This document shows, one piece after another, positions 12,080-23,455 of a DNA stretch of 64,000 bases. Every line of letters starts with the position of its first letter. The stretch's first letter is position 1. The notes under the pieces were generated by a model. It worked only from the letters and a program-made list of their open reading frames with translations, had not been told where the DNA came from and did not search any database. The DNA is from Paracoccus cavernae (GTDB taxonomy: Bacteria > Pseudomonadota > Alphaproteobacteria > Rhodobacterales > Rhodobacteraceae): NCBI GenBank assembly GCA_030410095.1, contig JAUFRC010000001.1, positions 2,368,501-2,432,500 on the forward strand, written 5' to 3'. Position numbers and translations under genes: made by a program.

Positions 12080-12956
12080 TTACGCTCCGCTGGCCGGCAG
12101 CTTGCTGCGCTGGACCATCAGGATCCCTGCCGCGACGATCAGCGCGCCTGCGACATCGGTCACGCCGAAACGCTCGCCCAGAATGATCGCGGCGATGGCC
12201 ACACCAAAGAAGGGCGACAGGAAGTGATAGGTCGCGGCACGCACCGCGCCGATGCGGTGGACCAGCATGAACCACAGCCAGGTTGCGAGAATCCCCGGCG
12301 CGATCACCGTATAGATGAAGGCAAAGGCCAGCTTGCCGCTCAGATGGATCGGCTGGCCCCATTCGAGAAACAGCGCGACCGGCAGAAGCGTGACCGCCCC
12401 CACCGCCATTTGCAGGCCGACAATCATGAACATGTTCGAACTTCCCCCGCCCGCGCGCGCTCAGCGTCGCGGCGGCAAGCGCCACGGCAGCGATCAGGCA
12501 CAGGACCGTACCGGGAATGTTGAGCCCGTGCTGAAGCCGCACGCCCATGATGATCGCGACGCCTACGATCCCCGTGACCAGCCCGACAATGGCCATCGGC
12601 CTCAGCCGGTCGCCGAGAAAGGCCCAGCCCATCACGGCCACGATCAGCGGCATCATCGAGGCGATGATCGCGGCGGCAGAAGCCTCGACCCATTGCATCG
12701 CGATCCAGTTCAACCCGAGGTAGAGCGCGTTCTGGCAGATCCCGAACAGGATCACCGTACGCCATTCGGCGCGGCTCAGCCGGAAGCTCTGGCCAAGCGC
12801 CAGCGCGATCGGAATGGCGATTACGGCGGAGAGGGCGAAGCGGATCACCAAAGCCGTCAAGGGCGGCGAGACGGTCACGATCATCCGCGTGGTGGTGAAG
12901 GCCGATGCCCAAAGAAAGGCGAAAGCCACGCCCATACCGATCGCGCGGATATCCAT
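12080..12956 (-). CDS. EamA/DMT-family membrane transporter
   Basis: About 292 residues. An inner-membrane exporter of the drug/metabolite superfamily with two EamA repeats and about ten hydrophobic segments. The first half starts MDIRAIGMGVAFAFLWASAF and includes ALYLGLNWIAMQWVEAS, VMGWAFLGDRLRP. The second includes FAFIYTVIAPGILATWLWFMLV and the repeat signature SPFFGVAIAAIILGERFG. Start 12956 has GGGGAG upstream. The frame breaks at about 12440-12462: a net two bases are missing (probably one GC unit of a GC repeat) or one G is extra; either joins SAR to NMFMIVGLQMAVG. The substrate is unknown. Confidence 0.88.
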
Positions 12957-13044
12957 CCGGTCACTCCCCCAATGTCTCTTGTGCGACATGTGGTCGCGTC
13001 ACGGGGCGGAAAGGTCAAGGCGTGAAGCGCCGCGCGGAAGCGAC

Positions 13045-13078
13045 AAAAACGAAAGGGCCGCGCATCGCTGCACGGCCC
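13045..13078 (-). terminator. Terminator of the HU gene
   Basis: Read on the minus strand, a 9-bp stem (GGGCCGTGC / GCGCGGCCC, one G-U pair) with loop AGCGAT is followed by TTTCGTTTTT, 24 nt after the HU stop. It is a good intrinsic terminator. Confidence 0.85.
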
Positions 13079-13102
13079 CTCACGCATCTCGAAACGAAAC
13101 GA

Positions 13103-13402
13103 TCAGGCGTTGACGCTGTCTTTGAGCGCTTTCGCGATGGTGACTTTCACGACTTTATCTGCCGGTTTCGTCATCATTTCCTGGGTCTGCGGGTTGCGGA
13201 CCTGACGCTCGGGGCGTGCGCGGCAAGCAACTTTACCGATCCCCGGCAGGGTCACGGCACCGCCTTCAGCGACAACGCGCGCAACAACGGCCGAAATCGC
13301 ATCCAGAGCTGCGGTCGCGGTTTTCTTGTCGCTACCCATTTCCTCGGCCAGAGTGGCGACGAGCTGAGTTTTCGTCATCGGTTTCGTAGTGGCCTGAGCC
13401 AT
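13103..13402 (-). CDS. HU family DNA-binding protein
   Basis: A 99-residue nucleoid protein of the HU/IHF superfamily. MTKTQLVATLAEEMGSDKKTA forms the helical dimerisation part; VTLPGIGKVACRARPERQVRNPQTQ is the DNA-bending arm with the conserved R-NP motif; KVVKVTIAKALKD closes it. The start at 13402 was chosen over an upstream in-frame ATG because GGAGA lies just before it and the longer N-terminus is not HU-like. The frame is intact; single gene with its own terminator. HU is likelier than IHF, but sequence alone does not exclude a divergent paralogue. Confidence 0.92.
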   Translation of the reverse strand: MAQATTKPMTKTQLVATLAEEMGSDKKTATAALDAISAVVARVVAEGGAVTLPGIGKVACRARPERQVRNPQTQEMMTKPADKVVKVTIAKALKDSVNA

Positions 13403-13545
13403 TCTCTGTCTCCTCGTTGTTCCCTGTTGGGAAATTCCGGGCGCCACCTTGGCGGCACTCCTATCGCTACACAAGTTTTTAAATGGTTTTTCAAGTGAAT
13501 TGCGCGCAAAAGCGCGGTTTTACGCTGCTTCCCGCACGGATATGT

Positions 13546-15028
13546 TCACAAGAATGCCGTTTCGTTGAAAGAACGGAGCTTGCGCGAGTGAATCCGGTCT
13601 AAAGGCATCTCGCGCAGCTTCTCCATTGCCCTGATTCCGATCATCAAGTGGTTGGAAACCTGGGTGCGGTAGAACTCCGTCGCCATGCCGGGAAGCTTCA
13701 GCTCGCCATGGAGCGGCTTGTCCGAAACACAGAGCAAAGTCCCGTAAGGCACGCGGAAGCGGAAGCCGTTCGCGGCGATCGTGGCGCTTTCCATATCCAG
13801 CGCGACGGCACGCGATTGCGACAACCGTTGGACGGGGCCGGAGTTGTCGCGCAACTCCCAGTTGCGGTTGTCGATCGTGGCGACGGTGCCGGTACGCATG
13901 ATGCGCTTGAGCTCGTAGCCCTCGAGCTTGGTGACTTCGGCAACGGCCTCCTGCAGCGCGACCTGAACTTCGGCCAGCGGCGGGATCGGGACCCAGACCG
14001 GCAGGTCGTCGTCGAGAACATGGTCTTCGCGCAGATAGGCATGGGCGAGAACGAAATCGCCGAGTTGCTGGCTGTTGCGCAGACCCGCGCAATGGCCGAC
14101 CATCAGCCAGGAATGGGGACGCAGCACCGCGATATGGTCGGTCGCGGTTTTGGCATTCGACGGCCCCACCCCGATATTGACCAAGGTGATCCCGCCGCGG
14201 TCGGCCCGCTTGAGGTGATAGGCCGGCATTTGCGGGGTCTTGGCACCGGTCGCGATCAGATCCTCGGGACGTTCCAGCACCTGGTTGCCCGGCGCGACAA
14301 AGGCGGTATAGCCCGATCCGGATCGGCCAGCGCCTTGCGCGCGAAGGCCTCGAATTCATCGACATAGAACTGGTAGTTCGTGAACAGCACGAAATTCTGG
14401 AAATGCTCGGGCAGCGTCGCGGTGTAATGCGACAGCCGCGCCAGCGAATAGTCGATGCGCTGCGCCGTGAAGGGCGCCAGAGGATGGCTGCCGTCGGGAT
14501 AGGTCGTCGCCGTGCCGTTGACGATATCGTCATTGGTCGTGGCAAGGTCCGGCACGTCGAAGACATCGCGCAGCGAATAATCGAGCACGCCTTCTTGCGG
14601 CACATTCAGATCGCTCTTCATCGCCACCGCGAAATGCACCGGCATCGGCGTGTCGCTGAATTCGACTGCGACAGGGCCGCCGTGGTTCTTGATCAAAAGG
14701 CCGATCTGCTCGATCAGGTAATCGCGAAACAGGTCGGGCCGCGTGATCGAGGTCGAATAGCTGCCCGGAAGCGCGACATGGCCGAAAGCGAGGCGCGATC
14801 CGTGACCGAGTGGCGCGTCGTGGTCAGGCGCAGCTCGGGGTAGAAGGCGCGGTAGCGCGCCACCGGCCGGCCGCCCTTGAGCGTGGCCATGAAATTGTCG
14901 AGCAGGAAATTCGTCGAGAGATCGTAAAGCGCGGTCAAACGGTCGACGGCCGCAACGGGATCATGGAACAGCTCGCGCTTGGCGGGCTCGGGTGTCACAA
15001 TCGGCAGGACACGGCTATCATTGGGCAT
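13546..15028 (-). CDS. amn: AMP nucleosidase
   Basis: About 494 residues. Cleaves AMP to adenine and ribose 5-phosphate. The N-terminal domain (PEPAKRELFHDPVAAVDRL, ARYRAFYPELRLTTTRHSVTD) is specific to Amn. The C-terminal half is a purine-nucleoside-phosphorylase fold (GGITLVNIGVGPSNAKTATDH, VGHCAGLRNSQQLGDFVLA, ALDMESATIAANGFRFRVPYGTLLCVSDKPLHGE). The frame breaks twice: a T is missing from the T-run near 14785 (DRASLFGHVALPGSY restored) and a T is missing at the GATTC site read as GATC at 14315-14318 (DPDSGYTAFVAPGNQ restored). It is divergent from the LLM gene. Confidence 0.93.
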
Positions 15029-15129
15029 TTTTCGCTCCTTCGCTTTCCACGGACAGTGCCAGCCGCTCGGGGAACTGGCAAGCCGGGGTCACGCACCTTA
15101 TCTGTTGGTCAAAGACAGGAAAGTGACAG

Positions 15130-16116
15130 ATGAAATTTTCGCTTCTCGATCTCGCCCCCGTCGGCGAGGGCTCCGATGTCCGTCAGGCGATGGGCAATGC
15201 CGTCAGGCTGGCGCAGGCCGCCGAGGCCGCAGGATACCACCGCTACTGGCTTGCCGAGCATCACAACATGTGCGGCATCGCCTCGGCGGCGACCTCGGTG
15301 ATGATCGGCCATGTCGCCTCGCAGACCAAATCGATCCGCGTCGGCGCGGGCGGCATCATGCTGCCCAACCACGCGCCTTTGGCGATTGCCGAGCAATTCG
15401 GCACGCTTTACGCAATCCACGGCCCGAGGATCGATCTCGGGCTGGGCCGTGCGCCGGGCGGTGACGGCGCGGTGATGCAGGCCCTCCGCCGCGGCATGGC
15501 CCGCAACGACAGCTTCCCCGATGATGTGGTCGAGCTGCTGCATTATTTCGGCCCCGAACGCGTCGGCGCCGCGGTCAATGCCTGGCCCGGCCAAGGCAGC
15601 GAGATCGACGTCTGGATCCTCGGATCCTCGCTTTACGGCGCGAGCCTCGCAGCGGCACTTGGTCTGCCCTACTCCTTCGCAAGCCATTTCGCGCCGGGCG
15701 ATCTGAACGAGGCGATCCGCATCTACCGCATGCGCTTCCAGCCGACCGAATTCGGCAGCAAGCCGAAATTCATGCTTGCGGTCAATGTCATCGCTGCCGA
15801 GACCGATGCCGAGGCCCATCACCTGCGCACCAGCCAACAGCTGCAATTCGCGCGGCTCCGTCTGGGCAATCCCGGCCTGCTGCCGCGTCCGGTCGCCGAT
15901 GCTTCGACCGAAATCCCGCCCCAGATCATGCGCAATGTCGATCAGGCGCTCTCGGTCAGCGCCATCGGTTCGCGCGACAGCGTGCGCGAGAAACTCGCCG
16001 AGCTCGTCCAGATCTACGAGCCCGACGAGCTGATCCTTGTCGGCAACATCCACGACCCCGAGGCCCGCATCCGCTCGTTTGAAATGGCCGCGGAAATCGT
16101 GAAGGATCTGGCATGA
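15130..16116 (+). CDS. LLM-class flavin-dependent oxidoreductase
   Basis: A 328-residue bacterial-luciferase-like monooxygenase, probably FMN-dependent, of the single-chain YhbW-like group. Visible are the N-terminal [12 protein letters not shown] block, [17 protein letters not shown] (the AEHH signature), [23 protein letters not shown] and [11 protein letters not shown]. The frame is intact. The start has AGACAGGAAAGTGACAG upstream. The stop overlaps the SDR start (ATGA), so the two are co-translated. The substrate cannot be read from sequence. Confidence 0.88.
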   Translation: MKFSLLDLAPVGEGSDVRQAMGNAVRLAQAAEAAGYHRYWLAEHHNMCGIASAATSVMIGHVASQTKSIRVGAGGIMLPNHAPLAIAEQFGTLYAIHGPRIDLGLGRAPGGDGAVMQALRRGMARNDSFPDDVVELLHYFGPERVGAAVNAWPGQGSEIDVWILGSSLYGASLAAALGLPYSFASHFAPGDLNEAIRIYRMRFQPTEFGSKPKFMLAVNVIAAETDAEAHHLRTSQQLQFARLRLGNPGLLPRPVADASTEIPPQIMRNVDQALSVSAIGSRDSVREKLAELVQIYEPDELILVGNIHDPEARIRSFEMAAEIVKDLA

Positions 16117-16999
16117 GCGCGGCCCCGGCCGCCGCGCCCAAAGGCCGGATGCTGGTCTTTGGCCACGGCTATTCGGCGGGTTATCTGACCCCGCTCCTGC
16201 TGGCCGAGGGCTGGCAGGTCATCGGGACCACCCGTTCGGATCGCGGGCGGGTCGCGGCGGCGGGCGCGATTGCGCTGTTGTGGCCGGGCGAGGATGACGC
16301 CCTCGCCTCAGCCATCGCGCAGGCCGATGCGATCCTGATCTCGGCCGCGCCCGATGCCGAAGGCGATCCGGTTCTTGCGGCTTTCGCCGATCGGATCGCG
16401 GCATCCAAAGCGCGCTGGATCGGCTATCTCTCGACCACCGGCGTTTACGGCGATCGCGGCGGCGGATGGGTCGACGAGGACAGCACGCTCGTACCCAGCA
16501 CCAAGCGCGGGCGCGAACGCGTCAAGGCAGAGGCCGATTGGCAGGCTTTGGCCCGCGCCCATGACCTGCCGCTCCACATCTTCCGTCTGGCGGGGATCTA
16601 CGGACCCGATCGCGGCCCGTTCGCGAAGCTCGCCAACGGGACAGCCCGCCGCATCATCAAGCCGGACCAGATCTTTTCGCGCATCCATGTCGAGGATATC
16701 GCACAGGTGTTGCTGGCATCGATCAAGGCCCCGCGCGCCCATGCGGTCTATAATCTGTGCGACGACGAGCCCGCGCCCCCGAGGATGTCATCGGCTATGC
16801 CGCCGGACTTCTCGGTCTGGAGCTGCCTCCGGCCGAGGATTTCGCCACTGCCGAGATGACGCCGATGGCGCGGTCCTTCTATGCCGAAAGCAAGCGTGTC
16901 TCGAATGCGCGGCTGCACGGGGAGCTGGGCGTGAACCTGCGCTATCGCGACTATCGCGCGGGCCTGGAAGCCTTGGCCCGCGCCGAGGGACGCCTTTAG
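16113..16999 (+). CDS. NAD(P)-dependent sugar-epimerase-like SDR protein
   Basis: About 295 residues of the extended/atypical SDR group (YeeZ-like). The N-terminal nucleotide motif is degenerate ([13 protein letters not shown]); the body has [35 protein letters not shown] and [13 protein letters not shown]. The central VYG replaces the YxxxK region as in many YeeZ-like proteins. The frame breaks at 16776-16780 (a C-run one base short; [18 protein letters not shown] restored). Coupled to the LLM oxidoreductase by a 4-nt overlap. The reaction is unknown. Confidence 0.8.
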
Positions 17000-17017
17000 C
17001 AGCCTCCCGAACCGGCC

Positions 17018-17647
17018 TTATCGCTGCGCGACCGAGCAGCAGCCCGACAGCATCCGCGACGGGCTGTTCGCGCCGTCCAGAATGACGATCGTCGAAAGGC
17101 CGAAGCTGCGGTCCGACATCCCGTCCGAGCAGATCTCGGGCTGGATCACCGCCGTCACGCGGCCCGCCCCGTCGCCCGCGATCAGCGCGCGGGTCGCATC
17201 CTCGGACAGGCCGCGATCCATGACGCGGCGCAGCTCCAGCTTGCGCGGCGCGCCGTCGGGGGTCGAAAACTCCATCCCCTCGGGGGTGCGCTTGAGGTTC
17301 CAGAACGGCTCGGTGCCATAGCACGAAACCGTCGCCGGCAGCTCGCCCGCTTTCCAGGTATCGCTGCGCAAACGCAGGAATTTCCCCGAGGCCCAGCCGG
17401 TCGTCTCGCCACGGCTGATCTCTGCCCAAGCGCCGGTCTTGTCGAAACCGATGATCTCGATCCCCTTGGCATCGGGGGCCAAAGTGCCGCGGACCGCGGC
17501 CGAGGCATTGGGCTCGGCGCGCACGTTCAGCGTGTCGTTGGCCGCGACATCCACGACATCGGCAAGGCCGGGCAGCAGCGCCTCGGGCGTGGCAAAAGCC
17601 GGAGCGGCGATCATAAGCGCCGAAGCGACGAGCAGGGAACGCAACAT
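17018..17647 (-). CDS. Secreted SH3-domain protein
   Basis: A 209-residue exported protein. Signal peptide MLRSLLVASALMIAAPAFA, then a bacterial SH3-like domain (about 30-95: VDVAANDTLNVRAEPNASA ... AWAEISRGETTGWASGKFL), then a second domain with VSCYGTEPFWNLKRTPEGMEF and cysteines in EICSDGMSDRSFG and SGCCS, consistent with a COG3650-type periplasmic domain. The frame is intact. Probably binds envelope components; there is no catalytic motif. It lies 16 nt downstream of the VIT gene. Confidence 0.75.
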   Translation of the reverse strand: MLRSLLVASALMIAAPAFATPEALLPGLADVVDVAANDTLNVRAEPNASAAVRGTLAPDAKGIEIIGFDKTGAWAEISRGETTGWASGKFLRLRSDTWKAGELPATVSCYGTEPFWNLKRTPEGMEFSTPDGAPRKLELRRVMDRGLSEDATRALIAGDGAGRVTAVIQPEICSDGMSDRSFGLSTIVILDGANSPSRMLSGCCSVAQR

Positions 17648-17663
17648 GGAAACTCCAATCCTG

Positions 17664-18371
17664 TCAGACAGAAACGCCGAAAATCCGGCTGATGAAAGCG
17701 GTGATGGCCATGGCCGCCACGCCCCAAAAGAGAACACGAACCAGCGCGCGCCGTACCGGCGCACCGCCGGCCTTCGCGCCGGTCGCGCCAAGCGCCGCCA
17801 AAGCCAGAAGCGTCATGACCAGCACGACCGGAATGACATGCTGGGCGGGCGCGAACACCGCGCCCAGCAACGGCACGGCCCCGCGACCGAAAAGGTCACG
17901 CCCGAGGCCAGCGCCGCCGCCACGGGATTGACCGAATGGATCTCCGAGAGGCCCAGCTCGTCGCGCAGATGCGCGCCCAAAGCGTCGTGCTCGGTCAGTT
18001 CGACCGCGACGATCCGCGCGGTTTCCGGGCAAGCCCTCGCGCGAGATAGATTTCGGTCAGCTCCTGCAGTTCGATCTCGGGATCGGCATGGAGCGCACGT
18101 CGCTCGCGCCGGATGTCGGCATGTTCGATATCGGCCTGCGAACTGACCGAGACATATTCCCCCGCCGCCATCGACATCGCGCCGGCAACCAGCCCCGCAA
18201 CCCCGCCATCAGCACCGCCTCGGGGTCCGCCGCGACCGAAGCCACCCCGACGATTAGAGAGCCGACCGAAACGATCCCGTCATTCGCCCCCAAAACCGCA
18301 GCCCGAAGCCACCCCGAGCGGCTGACGTAATGGGGGTCATGGGGATGGGCTTCGGGATGGGTGAAGGTCAT
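17664..18371 (-). CDS. VIT1/CCC1 family membrane transporter
   Basis: About 236 residues. An integral membrane protein of the vacuolar-iron-transporter family (Fe/Mn transport). The first segment [20 protein letters not shown] carries the conserved family start; [22 protein letters not shown] is the second signature, and three more hydrophobic segments follow ([30 protein letters not shown], [18 protein letters not shown]). Three single-base losses break the frame, at about 18201-18204, 18025 and 17879-17882, all in G/C runs. It starts 4 nt after the mrr stop, so it is the last gene of the dxs-mrr-VIT run. Direction and metal are not decidable here. Confidence 0.85.
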
Positions 18372-18375
18372 GGAG

Positions 18376-19300
18376 TTAAACCACGTCGAAGAAGTTCGCG
18401 TCGATCGAACGCAGCACATAGGTCTTGTCGGCCTTTACCCCGACCCCGTGATCAATCATCAGCCGTGCAAGACGCTTCCCGTCGATCAGGACAACGCGCT
18501 GTTGGACGCGGCGGATGTATTCGCGCGCCTCCTTCGAAAAGGTCGAGGTCGTTACGAAAACGCCCTTAGTGGCGCTTTCTCCAGTCATGGAGCCGATAAA
18601 CGCCTGAAGCGCGGGACGGCCAACCGTGTTGTCCAAGGCATAACGCTTGGCCTGAATGTAAACCGCATCCAACCCGAGCTTATCCTCGTTCACGACCCCA
18701 TCAATGCCGCCATCACCCGACTTGCCGATCGCCTGCCCCATCTCAGAGCGGCCGTCGCCATAGCCCATCGCCAGCAGCAGCTCGACGATGAGCTGTTCGA
18801 AACGAGCAGGGGTGAGCGAAAGGATAAGTTCGAGGAGATCATCGGCCAACTCGCCATCGAGCTGCATATACGCGGTTTCGATCCGCTCCTCGGGAGTTTC
18901 GACCTCGACCATCGCCCTCCCCGTCAATCTCGACGGAGGTCTCGCGCGCTTCCAAGGATCGCCATGCTTGATAGAGAGGATAGGTCTCGAGCAAATGCTT
19001 GTTGATCCGCTCCGGTTTCCTGTGGAGTAGAGCCTGCCCCAACTCCGTTACCCTGTAACGGCCACGCGCAAACGACGCAACCAACCCGGCATGCTTCATA
19101 TAGCTTCGAGCCCAGTGAGCACGATTGGCGATGTAGGTTTTCGATCCGCTTGGCACTAAGCGATCCATCTGCTCCTCGCTCAACGAGAAGTACCGCTGCA
19201 GTCCGGGCAAACAGTCCGCAATCGTCGTGTTCCCCTCCGCAGTCAACGTCAGGATCGGCAGCATCATATCTTGATAGCTGGGCAAATCCGCCCCGCTCAC
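18376..19300 (-). CDS. mrr: Mrr-type restriction endonuclease
   Basis: About 308 residues. Type IV (modified-DNA) restriction enzyme family. The N-terminal winged-helix domain is [18 protein letters not shown] through [14 protein letters not shown]. The C-terminal PD-(D/E)XK-like nuclease has [20 protein letters not shown], then [18 protein letters not shown] and [16 protein letters not shown], giving the D...QAK active-site pattern, and ends with [20 protein letters not shown]. The start is GTG 19300, overlapping the dxs stop by 4 nt. The frame breaks once near 18918 (net one extra G or two lost bases), joining the two domains through [17 protein letters not shown] defence gene translationally coupled to dxs is unusual. 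Confidence 0.9.
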
Positions 19301-21228
19301 GCCCGCTTTTCCCCGATCCGCGCCACGCCGAGAACCTCGAGAACCTTGGTCTCGATATCGGCGGCGTTCATGCCGGCGTCGCGGTACATCGCCTTGGCAT
19401 CGGCATGGTCGATGAACGTGTCGGGCAGGACCATCTGGCGGAATTTGAGGCCGCCGTCCAAGGCACCCTCCTCCAGCAGAAGGTTCGCGACATGGCTGCC
19501 GAAACCGCCCAATGCGCCTTCTTCGATGGTGATCAAAGCCTCGTGGTCGCGGGCGAGGCGCAGGATCAGGTCGCGGTCCAAAGGCTTGGCGAAACGCGCA
19601 TCGGCAACCGTCGGCTCGATCCCGCGGGCGATCAGCGCCTCGCGGGCCTTCATCACCTCGGAGAGGCGGGTGCCGAAGGACAGGATCGCGACGCGTGCGC
19701 CTTGCGCGATCATGCGGCCCTTGCCGATTTCCAGCGGGATGCCGCGCTCGGGCAGGTCGACGCCCGTGCCCTCGCCGCGCGGATAGCGGAAAGCGATCGG
19801 GCCGTCGTCATGGGCGGCAGCGGTTGCGACCATATGGACCAGATCGGCCTCGTCGGCGGCGGCCATGACGACCATGCCGGGAAGGTTCGCCATGAAGGCG
19901 ATGTCGAAGGCGCCCGCATGGGTAGCCCCGTCGGCACCGACCAGACCGGCGCGGTCGATGGCGAAGCGGACCGGCAGGCGCTGGATCGCGACATCATGGA
20001 CGATCTGGTCGTAGCCGCGCTGCAGGAAGGTCGAATAAAGCGCGCAGAAGGGCCGCATCCCGCCCGCAGCCATGCCCGCCGCGAAGGTCACGGCATGCTG
20101 TTCGGCAATGCCGACATCAAAGGTGCGGCGCGGGAAACGCTCGGCGAAAAGGTTCAGGCCGGTGCCGTCGGGCATGGCGGCGGTCACGGCCACGATCTTG
20201 TCGTCTCGGCTCGCCTCGTCGACCAGTGCCTTCGCGAAAACCGCCGTATAGCTGGGCGCATTGGATTTCGCCTTGGCCTGCGCGCCGGTCAGCACGTTGA
20301 AACGCGCGGTCGCATGGCCACGGTCGGCGGCGGTTTCGGCAGGCGCGTAGCCCTTGCCCTTTTTCGTCACGACATGGATCAGCACCGGCCCCGTCGCGCG
20401 CGCCTTGAGCGTGCGCAGCAGCGGCAGAAGCTGGTCGAGATCATGGCCGTCGACCGGCCCGATATAGGAAAAGCCCAAAGCCTCGAACAAGGTCCCGCCG
20501 ACAGCCATGCCCTTGAGCATTTCCTTGGCACGGCGCGCACCCTCCTGCAGCGGCGAGGGCAGCAAGCCCACCGCGCCCTTGGCGACCGATTTCAGCTCGT
20601 GAAAAGGCCCGTCGGCGTAAAGTTTGGTGAGATGGCGCGACAATGCACCGACCGGCGGGGCAATCGACATCTCGTTGTCGTTGAGGACCACGAACAGCCG
20701 TTTCCCGACGCCGCCCGCATGGTTGAGCGCCTCGAAGGCCATGCCGGCCGACATCGCGCCGTCGCCGATCACCGCCACCGCATCGCCGGCATCCCCGCCC
20801 AGCTCGCGCGCCATGGCAAAGCCCATGCCCGCGCTGATCGAGGTCGAGCTATGGCCCGCGCCGAAGGGGTCGAACGGGCTTTCCGACCGTTTGGTGAAGC
20901 CCGACAGCCCGTCCTCCATCCGCAGGGTGCGGATGCGGTCGCGGCGGCCGGTCAGGATCTTGTGGGGATAGCACTGGTGGCCGACGTCCCAGATCACCTT
21001 GTCGCGCGGCGTGTCGAACACGGCATGCAGCGCCACCGTCAGTTCGACCACGCCAAGCCCCGCGCCCAGATGGCCGCCCGTTACCGAGACGGCGCTGATG
21101 GTCTCGGCGCGCAGCTCGTCGGCGAGCTGGCGCAATTGCGCATCGCCGAGCCCTTTGAGGTCCGAGGGCAGGTTCACCCGGTCAAGAAGCGGCGTCTTGG
21201 GCCGGTCCTGATGGCTTTCGTCAGTCAT
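19297..21228 (-). CDS. dxs: 1-deoxy-D-xylulose-5-phosphate synthase
   Basis: A 643-residue thiamine-diphosphate enzyme joining pyruvate and glyceraldehyde 3-phosphate, the entry step of the MEP pathway. TPP/Mg motif [18 protein letters not shown], transketolase N-terminal [15 protein letters not shown] and [18 protein letters not shown], catalytic Glu in [16 protein letters not shown], and [16 protein letters not shown]. The frame is intact. ATG 21228 is preferred over an in-frame ATG 12 nt upstream because GGGGAAG precedes it at proper distance. It follows ispA by 44 nt and runs into mrr with a GTGA overlap. It supplies both ispE-pathway isoprenoids and the pdxJ substrate. Confidence 0.97.
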   Translation of the reverse strand: MTDESHQDRPKTPLLDRVNLPSDLKGLGDAQLRQLADELRAETISAVSVTGGHLGAGLGVVELTVALHAVFDTPRDKVIWDVGHQCYPHKILTGRRDRIRTLRMEDGLSGFTKRSESPFDPFGAGHSSTSISAGMGFAMARELGGDAGDAVAVIGDGAMSAGMAFEALNHAGGVGKRLFVVLNDNEMSIAPPVGALSRHLTKLYADGPFHELKSVAKGAVGLLPSPLQEGARRAKEMLKGMAVGGTLFEALGFSYIGPVDGHDLDQLLPLLRTLKARATGPVLIHVVTKKGKGYAPAETAADRGHATARFNVLTGAQAKAKSNAPSYTAVFAKALVDEASRDDKIVAVTAAMPDGTGLNLFAERFPRRTFDVGIAEQHAVTFAAGMAAGGMRPFCALYSTFLQRGYDQIVHDVAIQRLPVRFAIDRAGLVGADGATHAGAFDIAFMANLPGMVVMAAADEADLVHMVATAAAHDDGPIAFRYPRGEGTGVDLPERGIPLEIGKGRMIAQGARVAILSFGTRLSEVMKAREALIARGIEPTVADARFAKPLDRDLILRLARDHEALITIEEGALGGFGSHVANLLLEEGALDGGLKFRQMVLPDTFIDHADAKAMYRDAGMNAADIETKVLEVLGVARIGEKRA

Positions 21229-21272
21229 TGGCTTCCCCATCCGGTGGCAAATCTGGCGCGTCGAGGCGCCGC

Positions 21273-22136
21273 TCAGGCGTGTCGTTCGATAACGAAACGC
21301 GCAAGGTCCCGCAAGTTTCCCGCGCGATCACCATAGCGTGTCAGCGCCGCATCGCTGGCGGCGACAAGCTCGCGGGTCATGGCGCGCGCACCATCGAGAC
21401 CCAAAAGCGACACGAAGGTCGCCTTGCCCGCCGCATCATCCTTGCCGACGCGCTTGCCGGTTTCGGCCTCGTCGCCGGTCACATCCAGAATGTCGTCTGC
21501 GATCTGGAAGGCAAGACCCAGATTGCGCGCATAATCCGCCATCGGCGCGGTATCGGCCCTGGCAAGGATCGCGCCCGCCTTGGCGGAAAACTCGATCAGC
21601 GCGCCGGTCTTGCCCTCCTGCAGCCGGGTGATTTCGGCCAAAGTCAGCGGAACATCCGCACTTTCCGCAGCAATATCAAGCATCTGCCCATAGACCATGC
21701 CGCGCGCACCGACCGCATCGGCAAAGGCCGCGATCAAAGAAACGCGCACCTCTGGAGAGCCGATCGCCGCATCGGAGAGCAGCCCGAAGGCCATGCTCTG
21801 CAGCGCGTCACCGGCAAGAATCGCGGTGGCCTCGTTGAAGCGGATATGGGTCGTGGGCTGGCCGCGGCGCAGATCGTCGTCGTCCATCGCGGGCAGATCG
21901 TCATGAACGAGGCTATAGGCATGGAGCGCCTCGACCGCGCAGGCGACCGGCAGGGCGGCGCTTTCGTCGACGCCATGCAGCCGCGCGCTTTCCATCACCA
22001 GATAGGCGCGCAGCCGCTTGCCGCCGTTGCAGGCGTAATGCATGGCGTCGCGCAGCTCTCCGGCGGGATGGGCAGCGATAGCCCCGTCCAGCGCAGTCGC
22101 GACCTGCGCCTTCACCGCATCGATCCGCTGTTGCAT
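21273..22136 (-). CDS. ispA: Farnesyl diphosphate synthase (short-chain polyprenyl synthase)
   Basis: A 287-residue prenyl elongase making farnesyl diphosphate from IPP and DMAPP/GPP. The first aspartate-rich motif is [14 protein letters not shown] (with the two-residue spacer of bacterial IspA), the second is [25 protein letters not shown] and [13 protein letters not shown] are also present. The frame is intact. Its ATG overlaps the xseB stop region (TGAATG), and dxs follows, the common proteobacterial xseB-ispA-dxs order. Confidence 0.96.
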   Translation of the reverse strand: MQQRIDAVKAQVATALDGAIAAHPAGELRDAMHYACNGGKRLRAYLVMESARLHGVDESAALPVACAVEALHAYSLVHDDLPAMDDDDLRRGQPTTHIRFNEATAILAGDALQSMAFGLLSDAAIGSPEVRVSLIAAFADAVGARGMVYGQMLDIAAESADVPLTLAEITRLQEGKTGALIEFSAKAGAILARADTAPMADYARNLGLAFQIADDILDVTGDEAETGKRVGKDDAAGKATFVSLLGLDGARAMTRELVAASDAALTRYGDRAGNLRDLARFVIERHA

Positions 22137-22371
22137 TCAGAGACCCTCGACCGGAACCGTACCGTCGGGCTGGCCGTTGGCCGCGAGGGTGATCTTTTCG
22201 ACCCGCTCCTCGGCCTCGCGCAGACGCTTTTCGCAATGCGCCCGCAGCTTCGCGCCGCGTTCGTAAAGCTTGATCGATCCTCGAGCGTGGCATCGCCGTG
22301 TTCCAGCTTGCCCACGGTCGCCTCCAGCTCTTTCATCGCTTCTTCGAAGGACATGGTTTCGATTTCGGTCA

Positions 22372-22372
<1 letters not shown>
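22137..22372 (-). CDS. xseB: Exodeoxyribonuclease VII small subunit
   Basis: About 78 residues, the usual XseB size. It partners XseA (not in this window) to degrade single-stranded DNA. FEEAMKELEATVGKLEHGDATLED is the diagnostic helix; the second helix (SIKLYERGAKLRAHCEKRLREAEERV) appears once a T missing at 22276-22279 is restored (GATTCG read as GATCG). The start overlaps the stop of the HDAC-like gene (TGATG), and ispA follows directly. Confidence 0.92.
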
Positions 22373-23285
<913 letters not shown>

Positions 23286-23455
23286 CGCCCGCCCCCTTGA
23301 CCAAAGCCCGTCGCAACGAATGCACCCATCACCCATCCCTCCTTGCCCCAAAGCAGGGCAAGCCGCCCGCCCATATGCCGCGAAAGGCTAGGCCGGCGGA
23401 TCGCCTTTGGGCAAGCGCGCAGATGGGCTGAGGGTAATGCCCCTCAACGGGCCGG

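Noticed and set aside
19150..21336. A 728-codon open frame on the plus strand
   Set aside because: It is antisense to dxs, whose protein is intact and conserved. Long antisense frames are common in GC-rich DNA; its translation is Arg/Gly/His-rich without domains.
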